Made by a program: the position numbers and the translations under genes. DNA of 64,000 bases from Ethanoligenens sp047722935 (GTDB lineage: Bacteria > Bacillota > Clostridia > Oscillospirales > Ethanoligenentaceae), in assembly GCA_047722935.1 (NCBI GenBank), contig JBDNZS010000002.1, positions 1 through 64,000 on the forward strand, in the 5' to 3' direction. This document shows, piece after piece, positions 59,363 to 64,000 of this stretch; the stretch's first letter is position 1, and every line of letters begins with the position of its first letter. The notes beneath the pieces were generated by a model, which searched no databases, had not been told where the DNA came from, and saw only the letters and a list, made by a program, of their open reading frames with translations.

Positions 59363-59932
59363 TCACGCCGAACCCGCTGCCCATTCGTCTTCCAAAATGG
59401 AATAGATACGCAGGCTGTACCACGTACCGTCGGCATATCGCCCGAAGTCGCGCAATGCCCCTTCTAACGTCATGCCCACTTTTTCCATCACGCGCCCGGA
59501 GGCCGGATTGTCAAAATGATGCAGAGCCTGTACGCGATGCAGTCCTACTTTTTCAAACAGCAGCTTTAACACCGCCCGCATTGCCTCTGTCATATAACCT
59601 TTGTTCCAAAATGTATTGCCCAGGCAATAGCCGAGTTCGCAAGAACGATTTTGCTGCCGAATGGCCTGCACACTGATGCTACCAATCACACTGCCTGTTT
59701 CCCGCAGCGCAATGGCCCAGTGATAGACCGCCGGGTTTCCATACTGTTGCTGCCATTCACTGATGCGCTCCCGTGTCACTTCCACATTCTCATGCGGCGC
59801 CCATGTGAGATAACGCGTTACTTGCTCATTGCCGGCCCAATGCTGAAACATATCCGGCGCGTCCTCCACCACAAACTTCCGCAACAGCAGACGCGGTGTC
59901 TGAATCGAAATGGTTCCATAATGTTGAAGCAT
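59363..59932 (-). CDS. RimJ/RimL-type GNAT N-acetyltransferase
   Basis: A 189-residue acetyltransferase of the GNAT_RimJ class, which usually acetylates ribosomal proteins or small amines. It has IQTPRLLLRKFVVEDAPDMFQHWAGNEQVTRYLTW at the start. The CoA-binding core is SCELGYCLGNTFWNKGYMTEAMRAVLKLLFE (about residues 96-126), followed by VQALHHFDNPASGRVMEKVGMTLEGALRDFGRYADGTWYS. AGGAGA lies 5 nt before the ATG at 59932. The upstream in-frame Met would lie inside the nifJ terminator. The substrate is unknown. Confidence 0.88.
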   Translation of the reverse strand: MLQHYGTISIQTPRLLLRKFVVEDAPDMFQHWAGNEQVTRYLTWAPHENVEVTRERISEWQQQYGNPAVYHWAIALRETGSVIGSISVQAIRQQNRSCELGYCLGNTFWNKGYMTEAMRAVLKLLFEKVGLHRVQALHHFDNPASGRVMEKVGMTLEGALRDFGRYADGTWYSLRIYSILEDEWAAGSA

Positions 59933-59971
59933 TCTGGTCTCCTTTTTATGTGAAACATCGGATGATCGTAT

Positions 59972-60005
59972 AAAAACGCCCACGGCGCTTGCCGTGGGCG
60001 TTTTT
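59972..60005. terminator. Terminator of nifJ
   Basis: A perfect 15-bp stem AAAAACGCCCACGGC/GCCGTGGGCGTTTTT with a GCTT loop and T-runs on both strands, 36 nt beyond the nifJ stop. Confidence 0.85.
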
Positions 60006-60040
60006 TATTCCCTAAAAGGGAACCCGTGTATAAAAGCGAC

Positions 60041-63000
60041 TTAGTTTTTGTCGGACAGCTTAACCAGATGCTCGTATTTTTCCTTTGCGTTGTCTTCGGA
60101 CTCTGCAAAGAGTTTTTCCGCGCGCTCCGGGAAAGAACGGAGCAACGAGCTGTACCGCACTTCACCGCGGATGAAGTCCTGATAAGATGCACTCGGCGCT
60201 TTGCTGTCGAGAGTGAACGGGTTCTTGCCCTCGTCAGCCAGCAGCGGATTGAACCGGAATGTGTTCCAGTAGCCAGCCGCCACCGCTTTTTTCTCCTCGG
60301 TCTGCGAAATGCCCATGCCGCCACGGATACCGTGGTTGATGCAAGGTGCATATGCGATGATGACCGACGGGCCATGGTAGCTTTCAGCCTCGTTAAAGGC
60401 TTTCAGGCACTGATTATAATCCGCACCCATGGCAACCTGTGCCACATAGACGTAACCGTAGCTCATGAGCATACCGGCCAAATCCTTCTTACGGGTGGCT
60501 TTACCGGCTGCGGCGAACTGCGCCACAGAACCGGCCGGTGTGGATTTGGACGCCTGTCCGCCGGTGTTGGAATACACTTCGGTGTCGAAGATGAGGACGT
60601 TGATGTCTTCGCCAGACGCGACCACATGGTCAAGACCGCCGAAGCCGATGTCATACGCCCAACCGTCGCCGCCGAGAATCCAGACGGATTTCTTCGCGAG
60701 GAAGTCTTTGCGGGCAAGGACTTCCAGTGCCAGCTTGTTGTCGCTGACTTTTTCAAGCGCGGCGACCAGCGAATCAGTTGCTCCGCGGTTGGCAGAACCG
60801 TTTTCTTTGGTGGCTTTCCAGTTTTCGATGGCAGCGGTCACATCCGTAGACACATTTTCGCTGGCAAGCGTGTCAAGGTGATCGCTCAAACGATCACGCA
60901 GCTGTTGCTGACCAAGGAAGATGCCATAGCCGAACTCGGCGTTGTCTTCGAACAACGAGTTTGCCCATGTCGGACCCTGTCCGCGTTTGTTCACCGTGTA
61001 CGGTGTAGTCGGTGCGGAGCCGCCCCAAATAGAAGAACAGCCGGTGGCATTGGCAATATACATACGGTCGCCGAACAACTGGGTCGCCAACTTGGCATAC
61101 GGTGTTTCGCCGCAGCCTGCGCAAGCGCCGGAGAATTCGAGGAGCGGCTGTTTGAACTGGCTGCCCTTGACCGTGGTGGGTTTAAATTTCTCTTCCACTT
61201 CCGGTTTGGACGGCAGGGAAATGCCATACAGGAACGATTCCTCCTGCTCCAACTGGCTGGACAGCGGCTTCATGACCAATGCCTTGTTGCCCTTGAGACC
61301 CGGGCAGACATTGGCGCAGGAACCACAACCCGTACAGTCGAGAACAGACGGCGTGATGGTAAATTCAAAACCGGCGAGCGCAGTCGCAGGTTTATGTTTC
61401 AAGCTGGCCGGCGCATTGGATACCTCGTCCGCGCTAAGCACGAACGGACGGATAACGGCATGCGGGCAGACATAAGAACAGAAGTTGCACTGGATGCAGT
61501 TTTCGGGCTGCCATTCCGGCACATCCACGGCGATACCGCGTTTTTCATAGGCGGCGGAACCTTGCGGGAACGTACCATCCTCGCGGCCTTTAAACGCGGA
61601 CACCGGCAGTGCATCACCGCGCTGTGCGTTCATCGGGGTAAGCAGGTCTTTGACAAAGCTGACCAGCTCTTCACGATCGCCAGTCACAACAGTCTCTTTG
61701 GCTTCGTCAGTCGCATCCGCCCATGCAGCCGGAACTTCGACTTTTTTGACAGCCTGTGCGCCTGCATCAATGGCGTCGTGGTTCATCTTCACAACTTTTT
61801 CGCCTTTACGTCCATAGGACTTCGTGGCGGCGTCTTTCATGAACTTGATCGCATCTTCAGCCGGGATAATGCCGGTCAATTTGAAGAATGCAGACTGCAA
61901 AACCGTGTTGATGCGTCCACCCAAACCGATTTCTTTACCGATCTGGATACCATTGATGATGTAGAAATTGATCTTATGCTGCGCGAGGAAGCGTTTCACT
62001 TTCGCGGGCAAGTTGGCTTCCAATTCCTCTTCGGTCCACTGGGTATTCAGCAGGAACGTACCGCCGTCTTTCAGATCCTCAACGATATCATATTTATCCA
62101 CATAGGATGGGTTATGGCAAGCGACAAAATCGGCCTTGCTCACCAGATACGTGGATTTGATTGGGAGTTTACCAAAACGCAGATGCGAGATGGTCACGCC
62201 GCCGGACTTCTTGGAGTCATAAGCGAAATAACCCTGCGCATACATGTCGGTGTGATCACCAATAATTTTAATGGAGTTCTTGTTCGCACCGACGGTACCG
62301 TCGGAACCAAGGCCCCAGAATTTACAGGAAGTCGTACCGGCCGGCGTGGTATCCGGGTTCTCGCCCATGGGCAGAGACAGACCGGTCACATCATCTTCGA
62401 TGCCGATGGTGAAACGTTTTTTCGGAGCAGCGGCACCGGCGTTGTCGTAAACGCTGACGATGTTGCCCGGCACAGTGTCTTTGGAACCCAAGCCGTAACG
62501 GCCGGAGTAGATCGGCACATTTGCAAACTGGCTGTCGTGCAGAGCGGTAACCACGTCGAGGTAAAGCGGTTCGCCCAAGCTGCCCGGCTCTTTTGTGCGG
62601 TCAAGCACCGTGATGGATTTGACGGAGGCCGGGATGGCTTCGATCAAGCGCTCCATCGAGAACGGACGATACAGGCGCACTTTGATGAGGCCGACTTTTT
62701 GGCCCTTGGCGTTCAGATAGTCAACGGTCTCTTCGATGGTATCGCAGGCCGAACCCATGGCGACGATGACCTTTTCGGCATCGGGCGCGCCATAGTAATT
62801 GAACAGTTTGTAATTGGTGCCGATCTTGGCATTGACTTTGTCCATGTATTCTTCGACAATGGCCGGCAACGCATCGTAGTAGCTGTTGCAGGCTTCACGT
62901 GCCTGGAAGAAAATATCCGGGTTCTGTGCGGTGCCGCGCAGAGTCGGATGTTCCGGATTGAGTGCGCGGGAGCGGAATGCCTCCACAGCGTCGTAATCAA

Positions 63001-63583
63001 CCATATCAGCCAGATCTTCATAATCCCACGCTTCGATCTTCTGGATCTCATGCGAGGTACGGAAACCGTCGAAGAAGTGAAGGAACGGCACGCGGCCTTT
63101 AATGGCGGCAAGATGTGCAACGGCGCCCAAATCCATAACTTCCTGCACATTACCGGCACAGAGCAGGGCAAACCCCGTCTGGCGGCAGGCATAGATGTCG
63201 GAATGGTCGCCGAAGATATTCAGAGCATGGGAAGCAACACAGCGGGCGGAGACGTGGATAACGCCCGGCAGAAGCTCGCCAGCGATCTTATACATGTTGG
63301 GTATCATGAGCAGAAGGCCTTGCGAGGCGGTGAACGTGGTGGTCAGTGCGCCTGCGTTAAGCGAACCGTGAACGGTTCCTGCGGCGCCGGCTTCGGACTG
63401 CATCTCCACGATGCGGACTTTCTGCCCGAAAATATTCTTGCGGCCGGCAGCGGCCCACTCATCGGCATGTTCTGCCATGACGGATGACGGCGTGATCGGA
63501 TAGATGCCCGCTACGTCGGTAAAGGCGTACGATACATGGGCAGCAGCCGCGTTGCCGTCCATGGTTTTCATTTTTCTTGCCAT
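60041..63583 (-). CDS. nifJ: Pyruvate:ferredoxin (flavodoxin) oxidoreductase
   Basis: It oxidises pyruvate and CoA to acetyl-CoA, CO2 and reduced ferredoxin, the main entry to acetate, ethanol and H2 formation in clostridia. The 1180-residue single-chain enzyme has the fused domain order. The N-terminal pyrimidine-binding region includes YPITPSSVMAEHADEW. The gamma and delta regions carry two ferredoxin motifs, CIQCNFCSYVCP and CTGCGSCANVCP. The proximal-cluster ACAGCGETPY and the TPP motif GDGWAYDIGFGGLDHVVASGEDINVLIFDTEVYSNTGGQ follow near the C-terminus. AGGGGG lies 10 nt before the ATG at 63583, so the 29 in-frame codons upstream, which run through the promoter, are not used. It is monocistronic. 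Confidence 0.97.
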   Translation of the reverse strand: MARKMKTMDGNAAAAHVSYAFTDVAGIYPITPSSVMAEHADEWAAAGRKNIFGQKVRIVEMQSEAGAAGTVHGSLNAGALTTTFTASQGLLLMIPNMYKIAGELLPGVIHVSARCVASHALNIFGDHSDIYACRQTGFALLCAGNVQEVMDLGAVAHLAAIKGRVPFLHFFDGFRTSHEIQKIEAWDYEDLADMVDYDAVEAFRSRALNPEHPTLRGTAQNPDIFFQAREACNSYYDALPAIVEEYMDKVNAKIGTNYKLFNYYGAPDAEKVIVAMGSACDTIEETVDYLNAKGQKVGLIKVRLYRPFSMERLIEAIPASVKSITVLDRTKEPGSLGEPLYLDVVTALHDSQFANVPIYSGRYGLGSKDTVPGNIVSVYDNAGAAAPKKRFTIGIEDDVTGLSLPMGENPDTTPAGTTSCKFWGLGSDGTVGANKNSIKIIGDHTDMYAQGYFAYDSKKSGGVTISHLRFGKLPIKSTYLVSKADFVACHNPSYVDKYDIVEDLKDGGTFLLNTQWTEEELEANLPAKVKRFLAQHKINFYIINGIQIGKEIGLGGRINTVLQSAFFKLTGIIPAEDAIKFMKDAATKSYGRKGEKVVKMNHDAIDAGAQAVKKVEVPAAWADATDEAKETVVTGDREELVSFVKDLLTPMNAQRGDALPVSAFKGREDGTFPQGSAAYEKRGIAVDVPEWQPENCIQCNFCSYVCPHAVIRPFVLSADEVSNAPASLKHKPATALAGFEFTITPSVLDCTGCGSCANVCPGLKGNKALVMKPLSSQLEQEESFLYGISLPSKPEVEEKFKPTTVKGSQFKQPLLEFSGACAGCGETPYAKLATQLFGDRMYIANATGCSSIWGGSAPTTPYTVNKRGQGPTWANSLFEDNAEFGYGIFLGQQQLRDRLSDHLDTLASENVSTDVTAAIENWKATKENGSANRGATDSLVAALEKVSDNKLALEVLARKDFLAKKSVWILGGDGWAYDIGFGGLDHVVASGEDINVLIFDTEVYSNTGGQASKSTPAGSVAQFAAAGKATRKKDLAGMLMSYGYVYVAQVAMGADYNQCLKAFNEAESYHGPSVIIAYAPCINHGIRGGMGISQTEEKKAVAAGYWNTFRFNPLLADEGKNPFTLDSKAPSASYQDFIRGEVRYSSLLRSFPERAEKLFAESEDNAKEKYEHLVKLSDKN

Positions 63584-64000
63584 GGATTGAAATCCCCCTT
63601 GTTCTACACTACAAAATGAACGAACTATGTATGAAGCAAATGGTTCGCGTCTCAAAGCATATAGTACCACGTTTGCGCATTTATGTAAACAACAATGTAG
63701 GAAATCCTGCTACTTTTTTAACAAACATTCATCAACTGTTCAAAAACACGCGCCGACCACCACTCTTCTGCCCCAGAAAACACCCCTCAAAATTGGAAAA
63801 AAGGATACGCCGTATGGCAGCCACATAAGGGACGTTTTTGAGAAATTTGACAAGGCCGACCAAAGCCGATATGATAGGGATATAGAGTGCGGAAGTGAAC
63901 CCCTGCCCGCTTTGCCGCCGAAGCGCACGGCGCGCAGTACCACCCGCCTGCGGGCACAGACAATCCTATTGTCACATTAAAGCATGCGCTTTATTTTGGA
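63584..64000. promoter_or_regulatory. Intergenic region with the nifJ promoter and an outgoing promoter
   Basis: On the minus strand TTTACA (63684-63689), 17 nt, TACTAT (63661-63666) should drive nifJ with a leader of about 70 nt. On the plus strand TTGACA (63847-63852), 17 nt, TATGAT (63870-63875) is a strong promoter reading out of the window. A small 6-bp stem (TAAAGC/GCTTTA, 63978-63993) lies near the edge. I see no convincing gene in 63584-64000. Confidence 0.65.

Noticed and set aside
60026..63487. A 1153-codon open frame on the plus strand, antisense to nifJ
   Set aside because: nifJ on the other strand is a full-length, motif-complete enzyme. The antisense frame has no recognisable domain and a composition expected from the complement of a codon-biased gene, and no ribosome site supports it.
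63627..63980. A 117-codon plus-strand frame at the right edge
   Set aside because: It has no ribosome site, no family pattern, and overlaps both the nifJ promoter and the outgoing promoter at 63847.

Overview
The window is a chromosomal segment of an anaerobic, fermentative low-GC-phylum bacterium (Firmicutes, class Clostridia). Several features point to this. They include pyruvate:ferredoxin oxidoreductase, a group-B [FeFe]-hydrogenase-like protein, desulfoferrodoxin, Re-type citrate synthase, an EFR1-type flavodoxin/ferredoxin, PduL and Pta phosphotransacylases, and an S1-domain protein. Strong AGGAGG-type ribosome sites and textbook sigma-A promoters also fit. The coding DNA is fairly GC-rich (by eye in the mid-50s percent), which suggests an Oscillospirales/Ruminococcaceae-like clostridium of the Ethanoligenens kind; that genus-level guess is inference only. 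I see no rRNA, tRNA, CRISPR array or intact prophage.

Layout. 1-8.2 kb: a sugar isomerase, a small membrane protein, secD-secF (minus strand), purB, a DegT-type aminotransferase and a beta-propeller lactonase. 8.3-11.2 kb: a 2-hydroxyacid dehydrogenase, then a PspA-led envelope-stress cluster with a secreted Gly-rich protein and a Cys-rich protein. 11.2-16.8 kb (minus): an acetyltransferase, release factor 3, an LrgA/LrgB pair and the hydrogenase-like protein. 17-24.6 kb: a DUF2127 membrane protein, a hotdog thioesterase and the glutamate synthase pair gltB-gltD. 24.6-28 kb: redox and metal genes (EFR1 protein, TetR regulator with a promoter-overlapping operator, desulfoferrodoxin, NRAMP transporter). 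28-34.2 kb: carbon metabolism (lactate dehydrogenase, aldolase, phosphate acetyltransferase, PduL) with an ATPase-like protein and a uracil-DNA glycosylase between them. 34-41.2 kb: an S1 protein and the translation/cofactor run DUF951-prfA-sua5-coaE-lytic transglycosylase, then an M18 aminopeptidase. 41.4-47.9 kb: a probable structured RNA, a MIF-like tautomerase, a diguanylate cyclase, an ECF S component, a Zn/Cd export ATPase with its ArsR regulator and operator, and a degenerate IS256-type transposase gene. 48.1-59.3 kb: all steps from glutamyl-tRNA to siroheme (hemA, precorrin-2 dehydrogenase, hemC, cobA-hemD, hemB, hemL, cbiX), split by a block carrying Re-citrate synthase, its GntR regulator, a glycosyltransferase-methyltransferase fusion and a STAS-like protein. 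59.4-63.6 kb: an acetyltransferase and pyruvate:ferredoxin oxidoreductase.

How the parts fit. Pyruvate from glycolysis (aldolase) can go to lactate (Ldh) or to acetyl-CoA and reduced ferredoxin (NifJ), with acetyl phosphate made by Pta or PduL. Re-citrate synthase would start the oxidative half-TCA route to 2-oxoglutarate, GltBD makes glutamate from it, and the hem genes consume glutamate by the C5 route. The hem set stops at siroheme: no hemE, hemN/Z or hemH gene is present here.

The best candidates for new biology are the structured RNA with its own terminator at about 41.44-41.56 kb, the transposase-derived ORF that has lost both recognisable catalytic aspartates, the PspA-linked trio, the duplicated-P-loop ATPase relative with both Walker A motifs damaged and its ribosome site buried in a hairpin, and the insertion of the Re-citrate synthase/GntR block inside the siroheme cluster.
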